This document shows positions 17,958-32,231 of a stretch of 64,000 nt of DNA, piece by piece. How positions within the stretch are numbered: position 1 is the first letter of the stretch; each line of letters opens with the position of its first letter. The DNA is from Luteimonas granuli (GTDB lineage: Bacteria; Pseudomonadota; Gammaproteobacteria; Xanthomonadales; Xanthomonadaceae). A model generated the notes under the pieces. The model was not told the DNA's origin. It worked only from the letters and a program-made list of their open reading frames with translations, and searched no databases. The position numbers and the translations under genes are program-made. The stretch is from assembly GCF_007795095.1 (NCBI RefSeq), contig NZ_CP042218.1, positions 1 through 64,000 of the forward strand, in the 5' to 3' direction.

Positions 17958-19636
17958 TCAGCCCGCCGCGGTCTCCCCGCCGCCTCCCGGAGCCGCTTCG
18001 CCCGCCGCCCGCGCCTCGCGGCTGACCTCGATCCCGCCCAGCATCCGCGCCAGCTCTTCCTGGCGCCCCTCGTCGTCGAGCAGGCGCACGGCGCTCTGGG
18101 TCATGCCGTCGCGTTCGGCCTTGCTGACCCGGTAGTGGGCATGGCCCTGGGCTGCGACCTGCGGAAGGTGGGTCACGCACAGCACCTGGCGGCGGCCGCC
18201 GAGGTCGCGCAGCTTGCGGCCGACGATGCCGGCGACGTTGCCGCCGATGCCCGAGTCGACCTCGTCGAAAACCATGGTCTGGACAGCGTCCATGCCCAGC
18301 GCGGCGACCTCGATCGCCAGCGAGATGCGCGACAGCTCGCCGCCCGACGCCACCTTGCGCAGAGGCCGCGGGGGCTGGCCGGCGTTGGCGGTGACCAGGA
18401 ATTCGACGCGCTCGGCGCCCTGGGCATCGGGGGCGTCGCCCGCCGTGGGCTCGAGCGCCACTTCGAAGCGGCCGCCGCCCATGCCCAGTTCGGCGATCAG
18501 GGCGGTGGTGGCCTTGCCGAGCGCCGCACCGGCCGCGGCGCGCGCCTTGCCCAGGCGCGCGGCGGCGGCGCGCCAGGCGGCGGCGGCGGCCCTGATCTCG
18601 GCGTCCAGGCCCTGAAGGCGCTTCGACGCGGGCGGCCAGGGTCTCCAGCTCGGTCGCGAGCGCATCGCGGTGCGCCGCCAGTGCCTCCAGCGGCACGCGG
18701 TGCTTGCGCGACAGCTCGTGCAGGCGCGACAGGCGGGCATCGTGTGCCTGCATCTGTTCCGGGTCGATGTCGAGGTCGGCGCGCACGCGATCGAGCAGCA
18801 CCGCGGCCTCGTCGAGCTGGATCGACGCGCCCTCCAGCAGCGCGTCGACTTCGCCCAGGCGCGGCTCGTGCGCCTGCATGCGCGAGCAGGCCGCGCAGCT
18901 GCTGGATGGCGCCGGGCAGGGCGTCGCCGTCGCCGCCCAGGCGCTCGAGCGCGGCGTCGCAGGCCTCGACCAGCTCCGCGCCATGGGCCTGGCGTCGGTG
19001 CGCGGCCACCAGCTCCGCGATCGCGGCCGGTTCCAGCGCCTCGCGCTCCAGCTCGCCCAGCTGGTGGCCGAGGGAAGTCGATCCGGTCGGAGACGTCGCC
19101 GGCGGCGTTGAGACGGTCACGCTCCTTCAGCAGCGAGGACCACGCGCGCGAGGCCTCCGTCACCGCGGCCAACTCGAGAGGTGGCGGCCGTAGGCGTCAA
19201 GCAGGGCCAGCTGGCTGGCGCGCGAGAGCAGTGCCTGGTGCTCGTGCTGGCCGTGGATCTCGACCAGGCGCGCGGCCAGCTCGCCGAGCTGGGACAGCGT
19301 GGCCGGCCGGCCGTTGATCCAGGCCCGCGAGCCGCCGTCGGCGCGCAGCGTGCGCCGCAGCTGGCAGGACTGGCCTTCATCGAATTCCTGTTCGCGCAGC
19401 CAGGCCAGCGCCAGCGGCGACGCGGCCAGATCGAACTCGGCGTCGAGCTCGGCGCGCGGCGCGCCGTGCCGGACCATGCCGCTGTCGGCGCGCAGGCCCG
19501 ACAGGAAGCCCAGGGCATCGACGATCAGCGACTTGCCCGCACCGGTCTCGCCCGAGACCACGGTCAGTCCCGGCCCGAACTCGAGCTCGGTGGCGGAAAC
19601 GACGGCGAAGTCCTTGATCGACAGGCGCTTGAGCAT
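17958..19636 (-). CDS. recN: DNA repair protein RecN (frameshifted)
   Basis: Begins MLKRLSIKDFAVVSATELEFGPGLTVVSGETGAGKSLIVDALGFLSG (Walker A GETGAGKS). The first coil with LVEIHGQHEHQALL follows. It ends with KVASGGELSRISLAIEVAALGMDAVQTMVFDEVDSGIGGNVAGIVGRKLRDLGGRRQVLCVTHLPQVAAQGHAHYRVSK, the ABC signature, Walker B and D-loop of RecN. It is an SMC-like ATPase of double-strand break repair, about 555 residues. At least two indels lie in the coiled-coil part (near 19180 and 18890). It is convergent with fur (9 bases between stops) and divergent from hrcA. Confidence 0.92.
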
Positions 19637-19741
19637 GGCGTGCGGATTGTGCCGCGCGGGTGCGCAGGCTGTCATCGCCTGATTTTGCCGATCGTGGTCT
19701 CGCCGCTTGCGACGCGGCGCCGACGGACGTATACCCGCGGC

Positions 19742-20834
19742 ATGTCCCGACGCAGTTCCGATGCCCCTCGATCCGCGCGCCCGCCAGCTGCTGCGCACCC
19801 TGATCGCGCGCCACATCCGCGACGGCGAGCCGGTCGGCTCGCAGACCCTGGCGCGGCACTCCGGGCCTGGACGTGAGCCCGGCCACCATCCGCAGCATCC
19901 TCTCCGACCTCGAAGAGATCGGCCTGCTGTCGGCGCCGCACACCTCGGCCGGCCGGGTACCCACGGCCCGCGGCTACCGGGTGTTCGTGGACTCGCTGCT
20001 CCAGCTGAGCCCGCTGGACGAGGGCGAGTTCTCGCGCCTGCGCAGCAGCCTCGACACGGGGGCGGCACCCAGTCCCTGCTCGGAAGCGCCTCGGAGCTGG
20101 TCTCGGCCATGACCCGCTTCGTCGGCGTGGTCAGCGTCCCCGGCCGCGAGCAGTTCGCGTTCCGCCAGATCGACTTCGTGCCGCTGGACGGGCAGCGGGT
20201 GATGGCGATCGTGGTCTTTGCCGACCATGAAGTGCAGAACCGCATCGTCCAGACCCGGCGCATCTACGGTGCCGACGAGCTGGAGCGGGTGGCGAACTAT
20301 CTCAATGCCCATTTCGCGGGCCAGCCGCTGCCGGCCATCCGCGCCGGTCTGCTGCGTGAACTGCGCAAGGCCCGCGACGAAATGGAAGGCCTTCTGCGCG
20401 CCACCACCGAGATCGCCGAGCAGGCGCTGGCCCCGGGCGGCGAGGACATGGTGGTCGCCGGGCAGACGCGCCTGCTCGGCCTGCAGGACCTGTCCGACCT
20501 CGACCGGCTGCGCGAACTGTTCGAGGCGTTTTCGGAGAAGCGCGAGATCCTGCAGCTGCTCGAGCGCACGGTGAAAGCCCAGGGGGTGCGGGTCTTCCTG
20601 GGCGAAGAGACCGGGGTCGCGCCGCTGGCCGGCATGTCGCTGGTGACCGCGCCCTACGCCGCGGGCGGCCGCGTGCTGGGCGTTCTCGGCGTGATCGGGC
20701 CGACCCGGATGGCGTACGACCGGGTGATCCCCGTCGTCCAGGCCACCGCCGAAGTGCTCGGCGCCGCCTTGAATCCCGAGCGGGCATCCCCACGGAGTCC
20801 GGACCGAGACCCACCGGATCCCGAACCGCGATGA
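19742..20834 (+). CDS. hrcA: Heat-inducible transcription repressor HrcA (frameshifted)
   Basis: Stitched frames give [100 protein letters not shown]. From about 20070 the frame is clean: [56 protein letters not shown] to the end. The winged-helix and GAF-like domains are those of HrcA, about 355 residues. HrcA normally represses chaperone genes by binding the CIRCE repeat, but no CIRCE was seen upstream here. The ATG at 19742 matches the family N-terminus if one indel is allowed; 19761 is an alternative. It overlaps grpE by four bases (ATGA), the first step of a hrcA-grpE-dnaK-dnaJ operon. Confidence 0.92.
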
Positions 20835-21343
20835 CCACCGAACAGACGCCCGACAACGCCGCCGCGGCGCCCGCAGAAGAATTCTCCCCCGAAGACGCGA
20901 TCGAATCCCTCCGCGCCGAGCTGGAGCAGGTGCGGGCCCAGTCGCTGCTCGACCGTGCCGACCTCGAGAACCAGCGTCGCCGCCTGGAGCGCGACGTACA
21001 GAACGCCTGCCGCTACGCCAACAGGGCAGATCCTCCGGCGACCTGCTGCCGGTGTTCGACAGCCTGGACGCGGCGCTGGCCGTCGAAGGTGCCGCCGGCC
21101 CGCTGCACGAGGGGGTCGAGCTGACGCTGCGGGAACTGCGCCGGGTGACCGGCAACCACGGTCTGTTCGAGATCGCCCCCGTCGCTGGCGACGCCTTCAA
21201 CCCGGACCTGCACCAGGCCATGAGCGTGATCGAGGGCCCCCGGCGTCGAGGGCGGTGCCGTGGCCCAGCTGTTCCAGAAGGGATACCGGCTCAACGAACA
21301 GTTGCTGCGCCCGGCCCTCGTGGCCGTGGCCCAGACCGGTTGA
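20831..21343 (+). CDS. grpE: Nucleotide exchange factor GrpE (two compensating indels)
   Basis: [64 protein letters not shown] is an acidic tail plus the long dimer helix. After a frame change near 21025 it reads [64 protein letters not shown]. After another near 21240 it reads [30 protein letters not shown]. The GRPE beta domain signature FNPxxHQAM and the end PALVxVA are conserved. At 170 residues it is full length. It releases ADP from DnaK. It starts inside the hrcA stop region (ATGA overlap) and precedes dnaK by 98 bases. Confidence 0.93.
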
Positions 21344-21441
21344 ACCACCCGGCCGCGGGCGCTTGAAGCGGTCGCGGCCGGTCCCCAGATAGCAGACATC
21401 GGCGGCGCCGCCGCCCCAGACCCGACCCAGAGGCATTACCC

Positions 21442-23364
21442 ATGGCAAAGATCATCGGCATCGATCTCGGCACGACCAACTCGTGCGTGGCGATCATGGA
21501 TGGCGGCAAGGCGCGCGTCATCGAGAACAGCGAAGGCGACCGCACGACCCCGTCCGTCGTCGCCTACACCAAGGACGGCGAGGTGCTGGTGGGTGCGTCC
21601 GCCAAGCGCCAGGCCGTGACCAACCCGAAGAACACCTTCTACGCGGTCAAGCGCCTGATCGGCCGCAAGTTCACCGACGCCGAGGTCAAGAAGGACCTGG
21701 GCCTGGTGCCGTATGCCATCGTCGAGCATGACAACGGCGACGCCTGGGTCGAGACCAGCGACGGCAAGAAGCTCTCCGCGCAGGAAGTTTCCGCGCGCAT
21801 CCTCGAGAAGATGAAGAAGACCGCCGAGGACTACCTGGGCGAGAAGGTCACCGAGGCGGTCATCACCGTCCCGGCCTACTTCAACGACTCCCAGCGCCAG
21901 GCGACCAAGGACGCCGGCCGCATCGCCGGCCTGGACGTCAAGCGCATCATCAACGAGCCGACCGCGGCCGCGCTCGCCTACGGCCTCGACAAGGGCGGCG
22001 GCGACCGCAAGATCGCCGTCTACGACCTGGGCGGCGGCACCTTCGACATGTCGATCATCGAGATCGCCGAAGTCGATGGCGAGAAGCAGTTCGAGGTGCT
22101 GGCCACCAGCGGCGACACTTTCCTCGGCGGCGAGGACTTCGACAAGCGCGTCATCGACTACCTGGTCGAGGAGTTCCAGAAGGACCAGGGCATCGACCTG
22201 CGCAAGGATCCGCTGGCCCTGCAGCGCCTGAAGGACGCCGCCGAGCGCGCCAAGATCGAGCTGTCGACCGCGCAGCAGACCGAGGTCAACCTGCCGTACG
22301 TGACCGCCGACGCCGCGGGCCCGAAGCACCTCAACATCAAGCTCACCCGGGCCAAGCTGGAGGCGCTGGTCGAGGACCTGGTCAAGAAGACCATGGAACC
22401 CTGCCGCACGGCGCTCAACGATGCCGGCCTGCGCGCCAGCGACATCAACGAGGTGATCCTTGTCGGCGGCCAGACCCGCATGCCCAAGGTGCAGCAGGCC
22501 GTGGCCGAGTTCTTCGGCAAGGCCGCGCAAGGACGTCAATCCGGACGAGGCCGTGGCCATCGGCGCGGCGGTGCAGGGCGGCGTGCTCGCCGGCGACGTC
22601 AAGGACGTGCTGCTGCTGGACGTGACCCCGCTGAGCCTGGGCATCGAGACCCTGGGCGGCGTGTTCACCAAGATCATCGAGAAGAACACCACCATCCCGA
22701 CCAAGGCCTCGCAGACCTTCTCCACCGCCGAGGACAACCAGTCCGCGGTGACGGTGCATGTGCTGCAGGGCGAACGCGAGCAGGCCCGCTACAACAAGTC
22801 GCTGGCCAAGTTCGACCTCACCGGCATCGATGCGGCGCCGCGCGGCATGCCGCAGGTGGAAGTGTCGTTCGACATCGACGCCAACGGCATCGTGCACGTC
22901 ACGGCCAGGGACAAGAAGACCGGCAAGGAGCAGAAGGTCGAGATCAAGGCCGGCTCGGGCCTGTCGGACGAAGAGATCCAGCGCATGGTCGCCGACGCCG
23001 AGGCGCACCGCGAGGACGACAGGAAGTTCCACGAGCTCGTGCAGGCCCGCAACCAGGCGGACGCCCTGGTGCACAGCACCCGCAGCGCGATCAAGGAGAA
23101 CGGCGACAAGGTCCCGGGCGACCTGATCGGCCGCGTCGAGGCCGCCATCGCCGACGTCGAGACCGCGATGAAGGGCGACGACAAGGGCCAGATCGAGGCG
23201 AAGACCAAGGCGCTGGAGGACGTCGCGCAGGCGCTGTTCGCCGCGGTCGCCGGGCAGGGGGCGATGCCGGTGGCGACGCCGGCCGGGATCCGGCCGGCCA
23301 GGCGGCCGACGACGTCGTCGACGCCGAGTTCACCGAGGTCAAGGACGACGACAGGAAGGCCTGA
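21442..23364 (+). CDS. dnaK: Chaperone protein DnaK (two compensating indels)
   Basis: [43 protein letters not shown] starts the actin-like ATPase domain, with [17 protein letters not shown] and LVGGQTRMP signatures. The substrate-binding domain begins [28 protein letters not shown], followed by the lid helices. The C-terminus reads [18 protein letters not shown]. It would be 640 residues, the normal length. The frame shifts near 22528 ([16 protein letters not shown]) and returns near 23290, so about 250 codons sit in the second frame. Both ends agree with an intact gene, so the indels are probably sequencing errors. SD-like AGAGG lies 9 bases before the ATG. DnaJ and GrpE are its co-chaperones and are encoded next to it. 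Confidence 0.95.
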   Translation: MAKIIGIDLGTTNSCVAIMDGGKARVIENSEGDRTTPSVVAYTKDGEVLVGASAKRQAVTNPKNTFYAVKRLIGRKFTDAEVKKDLGLVPYAIVEHDNGDAWVETSDGKKLSAQEVSARILEKMKKTAEDYLGEKVTEAVITVPAYFNDSQRQATKDAGRIAGLDVKRIINEPTAAALAYGLDKGGGDRKIAVYDLGGGTFDMSIIEIAEVDGEKQFEVLATSGDTFLGGEDFDKRVIDYLVEEFQKDQGIDLRKDPLALQRLKDAAERAKIELSTAQQTEVNLPYVTADAAGPKHLNIKLTRAKLEALVEDLVKKTMEPCRTALNDAGLRASDINEVILVGGQTRMPKVQQAVAEFFGKAAQGRQSGRGRGHRRGGAGRRARRRRQGRAAAGRDPAEPGHRDPGRRVHQDHREEHHHPDQGLADLLHRRGQPVRGDGACAAGRTRAGPLQQVAGQVRPHRHRCGAARHAAGGSVVRHRRQRHRARHGQGQEDRQGAEGRDQGRLGPVGRRDPAHGRRRRGAPRGRQEVPRARAGPQPGGRPGAQHPQRDQGERRQGPGRPDRPRRGRHRRRRDRDEGRRQGPDRGEDQGAGGRRAGAVRRGRRAGGDAGGDAGRDPAGQAADDVVDAEFTEVKDDDRKA

Positions 23365-23467
23365 CCGGCCTTTCCGAAGCGATGCGGCGGGAACCGCGGG
23401 GCGCCACCTCCCGGTTCCCGCTGCGCATGTGGACCCGGCGGTCCGCGAGGCAGCACGGACCTGAGCG

Positions 23468-24595
23468 ATGAGCAAGCGCGACTATTACGAGATCCTTGGG
23501 GTTGCACGCAGCGCCAGCGAGGACGAACTGAAGAAGGCCTATCGCCGCTGCGCGATGAAGTACCACCCCGACCGCAACCCCGGCGACAAGGGCGCCGAGG
23601 CCGCGTTCAAGGAGTGCAAGGAGGCCTATGAAGTGCTGTCGGACGGCGGCAAGCGCCGCCTGTACGACCAGCACGGGCACGCCGCGTTCGAGCATGGCAT
23701 GGGCGGGGGCAATGCCGGCCCGGGCTTCGGCGGCCCCGACATGGGCGACATCTTCGGCGACATCTTCGGCAACATCTTCGGCGGCGGCGCGCGCGGTCCG
23801 CGCCGCGGCGCCGACATCGGCTACGTCATGGAGCTCGACCTGGAAGAGGCCGTCGGAGGCGTCGAGCGCCGCATCGAGCTGCCGACCCTGGTCGAGTGCG
23901 GGCCCTGCCAGGGCACCGGCTCCGAGGATGGCCGGCTCGAGACCTGCGATACCTGCCATGGCCACGGCCAGGTACGCTTCCAGCGCGGCATCTTCTCGAT
24001 GCAGCAGCCGTGCCCCGCCTGCCACGGCCGCGGCAAGACCTTCCGCAGCCCGTGCCCGTCCTGCCGCGGCAACGGCCGCGTGGAGGAGGAGAAGGTGCTG
24101 CAGGTGAAGGTGCCGGCCGGCGTCGACAACGGGGACCGCATCCGCCTGTCCGGCGAAGGAGAGGCGGGGCCTCCCGGCACCCAGCCCGGCGACCTCTACG
24201 TCGAGGTCCGGGTGCGCGAGCACCCCATCTTCCAGCGCGACGGCGACGACCTGCACTGCGAGGTGCCGATCCGCATCTCCCAGGCCGCGCTCGGCGATAC
24301 CGTACGCGTGCCCACGCTCGGCGGCGAGGCCGAGATCCGCGTGCCCGCGGAGACCCAGACCGGCAAGGTCTTCCGCCTGCGCGAGAAGGGCGTGAAGTCG
24401 GTGCGCAGCCGCGCGCCGGGCGATCTGTACTGCAAGGTGGTGGTGGAGACGCCGGTCAACCTGACCACCGAGCAGCGCGAGCTGCTCGACCAGTTCGAGG
24501 CCACCTTCGTCGGCGAGGGCGCGCGCCGTCATTCGCCGAAGTCGAGCACCTTCGTCGACGGCGTCAAAGGTTTCTGGGAACGGATGACCTCCTGA
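23468..24595 (+). CDS. dnaJ: Chaperone protein DnaJ
   Basis: Intact, 375 residues. The J domain (1-70) holds the HPD motif in [29 protein letters not shown]. It is followed by a Gly/Phe-rich linker ([23 protein letters not shown]). Four zinc-binding repeats then come in order ([32 protein letters not shown]), and the C-terminal substrate-binding domains end [13 protein letters not shown]. DnaJ delivers clients to DnaK and triggers its ATPase. The start is 103 bases after dnaK. No separate promoter is obvious, so it probably belongs to the hrcA-grpE-dnaK transcript. It is the first clean long gene seen from the left of the window. Confidence 0.97.
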   Translation: MSKRDYYEILGVARSASEDELKKAYRRCAMKYHPDRNPGDKGAEAAFKECKEAYEVLSDGGKRRLYDQHGHAAFEHGMGGGNAGPGFGGPDMGDIFGDIFGNIFGGGARGPRRGADIGYVMELDLEEAVGGVERRIELPTLVECGPCQGTGSEDGRLETCDTCHGHGQVRFQRGIFSMQQPCPACHGRGKTFRSPCPSCRGNGRVEEEKVLQVKVPAGVDNGDRIRLSGEGEAGPPGTQPGDLYVEVRVREHPIFQRDGDDLHCEVPIRISQAALGDTVRVPTLGGEAEIRVPAETQTGKVFRLREKGVKSVRSRAPGDLYCKVVVETPVNLTTEQRELLDQFEATFVGEGARRHSPKSSTFVDGVKGFWERMTS

Positions 24596-24610
24596 GATAG
24601 CCTTGGGCGC

Positions 24611-25323
24611 ATGGACGAACCCATCCGACTCCTGATCCACGGCGCCAGCGGCTGCATGGGCCGCGCGCTGCTGCGGCTGTGCGCCGAGGGCGCGGCGGAG
24701 GGCTGCGAGGTGGTGGCCGCGGTGTCCCGCCGGCCGACGCAGCGCGTGGTCGACGGAATCCCCAGTTCGCCGCCAGCGAGCTGTCCGGGGTCCCGGCCTT
24801 CGACGTCGCCGTGGACTTCAGCCTGCCCGAGGGCCTCGACGCGCTGCTGGCCAGCTGCCGCCAGCGCGGCGCCGCCCTGGTCTCGGGCACCACGGGGCTC
24901 TCCGCGGAGCAGCGGCAGGCCATGGCCGAGGCGGCTGCTCTGATCCCGGTGCTCTGGGCGGCCAACTTCAGCCTCGGCGTCGCAGTGCTCGAGGAGCTCG
25001 TGGAGCGTGCCGCCGCGGCGCTCGACGGCTGGGACTGCGACATCGTCGAGACCCATCACGTGCACAAGAAGGACGCGCCCTCGGGCACCGCGCTGGCACT
25101 GGGCGCGGCGGCGGGGAGGGGCGGGGCGCAGGTCCGCTATGCCAGCCTGCGTGCCGGCGACGTCGTCGGCGAACATCTGGTGCAGTTCACCGGCACCGGC
25201 GAACGCCTCGAGCTGGTGCACCGCGCGACCAGCCGCGACGTCTTCGCGCGCGGGGCGCTGCACGCCGCCCGCCGCCTGCACGGCCGGGAAGCGCGCGCCT
25301 GGCGCCTGCGCGACCTGCTGTAG
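24611..25323 (+). CDS. dapB: 4-hydroxy-tetrahydrodipicolinate reductase DapB (one frameshift)
   Basis: MDEPIRLLIHGASGCMGRALLRLCAEG starts the NAD(P)-binding fold (GASGCMGR). After an indel near 24770 it continues ELSGVPAFDVAVDFSLPEGLDALLASCRQRGAALVSGTTGLSAEQRQAMAEAAALIPVLWAANFSLGVAVLEELVERAAAALDGWDCDIVETHHVHKKDAPSGTALALGAAA. The substrate and catalytic signature ETHHVHKKDAPSGTA is complete. It is slightly short at about 237 residues (E. coli has 273). It catalyses the second step of lysine and diaminopimelate synthesis. It begins 15 bases after dnaJ and precedes carA by 132 bases, a common xanthomonad order. Confidence 0.93.
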
Positions 25324-25455
25324 TCCGGACACGTTCACCCGCGCTGGCGCGCCCGGCCGCTCGCCGGTATCATTCCCGCTCGCCTGAACCACTCGCCTCC
25401 GGGCCGGCCGACGCCGGGCCGGCGGTGTCTTGCAACCCCACGTAGGCGACCGCCA

Positions 25456-26586
25456 GTGACCCCATCCGCAATCCTCGCGCTCGAAGACGGCACGGTCTTC
25501 GAAGGCGTATCCGTCGGCGCGCCCGGCCTCTCCGTCGGCGAGGTCGTGTTCAACACGGCCATGACCGGCTACCAGGAAGTCCTCACCGACCCCTCGTACG
25601 CACGCCAGATCGTCACCCTGACCTATCCCCACATCGGCAACACCGGCTGCACCGGCCAGGACGACGAGTCCGGGCGTGTGTGGGCCGCGGGGCTGGTCGT
25701 GCGCGACGTGCCGCGCCGGCCCAGCAGCTGGCGCAGCCGCGCGGCGCTGCCGGAATGGCTGGCCGACCGCGGCGTGGTCGCGATCGCCGGCATCGACACC
25801 CGCCGCCTGACCCGGCTGTTGCGCGAGCGGGGCTCGCAGAACGGCGCGGTGATGGCCGGCGAGATCGACGTCGACCGCGCGATCGAGACCGCACGCAAGT
25901 TCCCCGGCCTCAAGGGCATGGACCTGGCCCAGGTGGTCAGCACCGACAGCCGTTACCAGTGGACCGAGGGCGACCTCGATCTCGACGCCGGCGCGTTCCG
26001 GAAGGTGGCGCCGCGGTTCCACGTCGTGGCCTGGGACTATGGCGTCAAGCGGAACATCCTGCGCATGCTCGCCGACCGCGGCTGCGAGGTGACCGTGTTG
26101 CCGGCGCGCACCACGGCCGCCGAAGCGCTGGCGCTGAAGCCGGACGGCGTGTTCCTCTCCAATGGACCCGGCGATCCCGAGCCCTGCGACTATGCCGTCG
26201 CGGCGATCCGGGAGGTGCTGGCCGCGAAGGTGCCGACCTTCGGCATCTGCCTGGGCCACCAGCTCCTGGCGCTGGCCGTAGGTGCGCGCACCGTGAAGAT
26301 GGCCAACGGCCACCACGGCGCCAACCACCCGGTGCAGGAGCTCGACAGCGGCCGGGTGATGATCACCTCGCAGAACCACGGCTTCGCCGTCGACGAGTCG
26401 ACGCTGCCCGCGAACGCGCGCGTCACCCACCGTTCGCTGTTCGACGGCAGCAACCAGGGGCTCGCGCTCGTCGATGCGCCCGCATTCAGTTTCCAGGGCC
26501 ATCCCGAGGCCGCGCCCGGCCCGCAGGACGTGACGCCGCTCTTCGACCGCTTCATCGCCATGATGACCGACCACAAACGTGCATAG
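25456..26586 (+). CDS. carA: Carbamoyl-phosphate synthase small subunit CarA
   Basis: Intact, 376 residues from a GTG start. The N-terminal domain opens [44 protein letters not shown]. The class I amidotransferase domain contains [26 protein letters not shown] (nucleophilic cysteine) and the His-Glu pair in [13 protein letters not shown]. It hydrolyses glutamine and passes ammonia to CarB, supplying carbamoyl phosphate for arginine and pyrimidines. The 132-base leader contains a TATCAT at 25368-25373 that could be a -10 element and a G/C-rich inverted repeat (GGGCCGGC...GCCGGGCCGGC). These may be part of its control. CarB is not adjacent: an exported peptidase gene lies between them with only 10-12 base gaps. 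Confidence 0.96.
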   Translation: MTPSAILALEDGTVFEGVSVGAPGLSVGEVVFNTAMTGYQEVLTDPSYARQIVTLTYPHIGNTGCTGQDDESGRVWAAGLVVRDVPRRPSSWRSRAALPEWLADRGVVAIAGIDTRRLTRLLRERGSQNGAVMAGEIDVDRAIETARKFPGLKGMDLAQVVSTDSRYQWTEGDLDLDAGAFRKVAPRFHVVAWDYGVKRNILRMLADRGCEVTVLPARTTAAEALALKPDGVFLSNGPGDPEPCDYAVAAIREVLAAKVPTFGICLGHQLLALAVGARTVKMANGHHGANHPVQELDSGRVMITSQNHGFAVDESTLPANARVTHRSLFDGSNQGLALVDAPAFSFQGHPEAAPGPQDVTPLFDRFIAMMTDHKRA

Positions 26587-26596
26587 GGGAGAGTGC

Positions 26597-28495
26597 ATGA
26601 ACAGATCGCTTGCCTGGGTCGCCGCGTTCGCGCTGCTGGTGGCGGGAGTGTTCCCGCCGCGGGCCGCCGCCGAGGTGCCGGTGGAAGACTTCTTCAGGGA
26701 TCCTGCGTTCAGCTCGGTGAGCCTGTCGCCGACCGGCGAGTACATCGCCGTGTCGGTGCCCAGGGAGGATCGGACCATCCTGGTCGTGCTCCGCGTGTCC
26801 GACATGCAGCCGACCGGAAGCTGGGACCACGGGGCGAAGAAGCATGTCGATCGCGTGGTCTGGGTCAACGACAGGCGCTTCTTCATGTATGTCACGGAGA
26901 AGCTGGGCCGCTACGACTTCCGCGTCGGCACTCCCGACCTGTACGCCAGCGACATCGACGGCCGTGGCCGGCGGCTGATCCCGAACGGCGGCACCTACGA
27001 GATCATCGACACTCTGCCCGACGAGCCGGACCACATCCTCGTGGCCCGCTCCATCGAGTCGGCCTATCTGTCGAAGATGGACGTGCGCTCGGGTGACGTG
27101 CGCACGGTCGCCTTGGCACCGCTCCGCTACGCGAGCTTCCTGGTCGACCACGACGGCGCGCTCCGCTACGCGACCGGCGTGGAAGAGAACCAGGAGAGCG
27201 TCACGCTCCGCCGCGATGAAAACGGCTGGAAGGAGATCCATCGCGCCCCGATGGGCGAGGCCAGGCACACGCCGCACGGCTTCGACCGCGAGAACCGGCT
27301 CGTCTACACCTCGATCAGCGCCGAGGGCGAACCCGCCCGGCTCTATGCCGTCGATGCCGAGACCGGGGAGCGCACCCTGCTGTCGGAAAACGCGAACGTC
27401 GAGTCCGTCCGGCGCCTCTACAGCAGCGACGACCGCGAGCTCCTCGGCGTGGTCTACGAAGACGGCCTTCCACACATCGAGTTCGTAGACAGGGCACACC
27501 CCGAGGTCGCGACCTATGCGGCTCTGATCAAGGCCTTCCCCGAGCACGCGGTCAGCTTCCGGGGGATCAGCCGCGACGGGCGCCATGTGCTGCTGATGGC
27601 CTACAGCGACATCGACCCCGGCAGCTACTACCTGTTCGACCGCGAGACCAACCAGGCCCGCTTCCTGCTGGCCGCGCGCGACTGGATCGAGCCGGCGCGG
27701 ATGTCGCCGATGCGTCCGTTCTCGTTCGTCGCCCGCGACGGCACGCCGGTGCATGGTTTCATCACCGTGCCGCGCCAGGGCAACGGCCGGAACCTGCCCA
27801 TGGTGATGCTGCCGCACGGCGGCCCGCACGGCATCCGCGACGTCTGGGGCTTCAGCCCCGACGTCCAGTTCCTGGCCAGCAGGGGCTACGCGGTGCTGCA
27901 GGTGAACTTCCGCGGCTCGGGCGGCTATGGCAACGCCTTCGAGCGCAAGGGCTACCGCAACTGGGGCACGGACATGATCGACGACATGACCGATGCCGTC
28001 GAATGGGCCGTGAAGGAAGGCATCGCCGACCGCAACCGGATCTGCAGCTTCGGCGCCTCCTACGGCGGCTATGCCGCCCTGCAGAGCGTGGTGCGCGAGC
28101 CGGACCTCTACAGGTGCACCATCGGCTACGTCGGGGTGTACAGCCTGCCGCTGATGACCCGGGACGGGGACATCCCGCGCCAGAAGTCGGGTCGCGAATA
28201 CCTGCAGCGCGTCCTGCCCGAGTCGGTGGCCGAGCAGCAGGCGCAGTCGGCCGCGTTCAACGTCGACCGGATCCGGGTGCCGGTGATGCTGGTCCACGGC
28301 GAGCGCGACGAGCGCGTCCCCATGTCCCAGTACCGCGCGCTCAGGAATGCGCTGGTCGCCGCCGGCCGGCCGCCGGAGGTGGAGCTCCTGGAGCCGAAGG
28401 AAGGCCACGGCTTCCAGGAGCTGAAGAACAACGTCCGCCTGTACACGGCCATCGAGGCCTTCCTTGACAGGCATATCGGCAACGCCGCCCCCTGA
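26597..28495 (+). CDS. Exported S9-family prolyl-oligopeptidase-like hydrolase
   Basis: 632 residues from the ATG at 26597, preceded by AGGGGAGAG; the ATG six codons upstream lacks such a site. Residues 1-27 (MNRSLAWVAAFALLVAGVFPPRAAAE) form a Sec signal peptide. A beta-propeller-like region of Tricorn/DPP type follows (about 40-380). The alpha/beta-hydrolase domain then has HGGPHG, GFSPDVQFLASRGYAVLQVNFRGSGGYG, the nucleophile elbow SFGASYGGYAALQ, the acid in VMLVHGERDERVP and the base in PKEGHGFQE. This is the S9C-type dipeptidyl/acylaminoacyl peptidase layout, probably periplasmic. It lies 10 bases after carA and 12 before carB, so it should be co-transcribed with them. The substrate is unknown. 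A link to nucleotide or arginine supply is unproven. Confidence 0.93.
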   Translation: MNRSLAWVAAFALLVAGVFPPRAAAEVPVEDFFRDPAFSSVSLSPTGEYIAVSVPREDRTILVVLRVSDMQPTGSWDHGAKKHVDRVVWVNDRRFFMYVTEKLGRYDFRVGTPDLYASDIDGRGRRLIPNGGTYEIIDTLPDEPDHILVARSIESAYLSKMDVRSGDVRTVALAPLRYASFLVDHDGALRYATGVEENQESVTLRRDENGWKEIHRAPMGEARHTPHGFDRENRLVYTSISAEGEPARLYAVDAETGERTLLSENANVESVRRLYSSDDRELLGVVYEDGLPHIEFVDRAHPEVATYAALIKAFPEHAVSFRGISRDGRHVLLMAYSDIDPGSYYLFDRETNQARFLLAARDWIEPARMSPMRPFSFVARDGTPVHGFITVPRQGNGRNLPMVMLPHGGPHGIRDVWGFSPDVQFLASRGYAVLQVNFRGSGGYGNAFERKGYRNWGTDMIDDMTDAVEWAVKEGIADRNRICSFGASYGGYAALQSVVREPDLYRCTIGYVGVYSLPLMTRDGDIPRQKSGREYLQRVLPESVAEQQAQSAAFNVDRIRVPVMLVHGERDERVPMSQYRALRNALVAAGRPPEVELLEPKEGHGFQELKNNVRLYTAIEAFLDRHIGNAAP

Positions 28496-28507
28496 ACTGA
28501 GACCCCC

Positions 28508-31750
<3,243 letters not shown>

Positions 31751-31754
<4 letters not shown>

Positions 31755-32224
31755 GACCACCGATCACGGCACAGGGGAGCGCAGCGCCTGCGCGCGGAGC
31801 TGGAGGAGCTGAAGAGCGTCCAGCGCCCTGCCGTCATCAACGCGATCGCCGAGGGCGCGCGCACGGCGACCTGAAGGAGAACGCCGAGTACCACGCCGCG
31901 CGCGAGCAGCAGGGCTTCATCGAGGGCCGCATCAAGCAGCTCGAGGGCGAGCTGTCCCATGCACAGGTGATCGACGTGACGTCGCTCAACGTCGGCGACA
32001 AGGTGGTGTTCGGCGCCACCGTGCAGCTGGCCGACGAGGAGACGGGCGAGGAGAAGCGCTACCAGATCGTCGGCGACCTCGAGGCCGACATCAGGCAGGG
32101 CCTGATCGCGATCTCTTCGCCGGTGGCGCGGGCGCTGATCGGCAGGCACGCCGGCGACGTCGTGACCATCGAGGCGCCCGGCGGCACCAGCGAGTACGAG
32201 ATCGTCGAGGTCAGCTACGGCTGA
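31751..32224 (+). CDS. greA: Transcription elongation factor GreA (two compensating indels)
   Basis: The middle and end are clean: [120 protein letters not shown]. The acidic [13 protein letters not shown] tip is that of GreA rather than GreB. The N-terminal coil is split over frames ([30 protein letters not shown]). At 157 residues it has the normal length. GreA rescues backtracked RNA polymerase by stimulating transcript cleavage. The ATG overlaps the carB stop. The order carA...carB-greA followed by an rpfE-type gene and recJ matches the xanthomonad rpf region. Confidence 0.93.
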
Positions 32225-32231
32225 TCCGGCG

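Noticed and set aside
19637-19741. CIRCE element or sigma-32 promoter before hrcA
   Set aside because: No TTAGCACTC-N9-GAGTGCTAA inverted repeat is present, and the nearest CTTGnnA/CCCnAT-like pair has too many mismatches.
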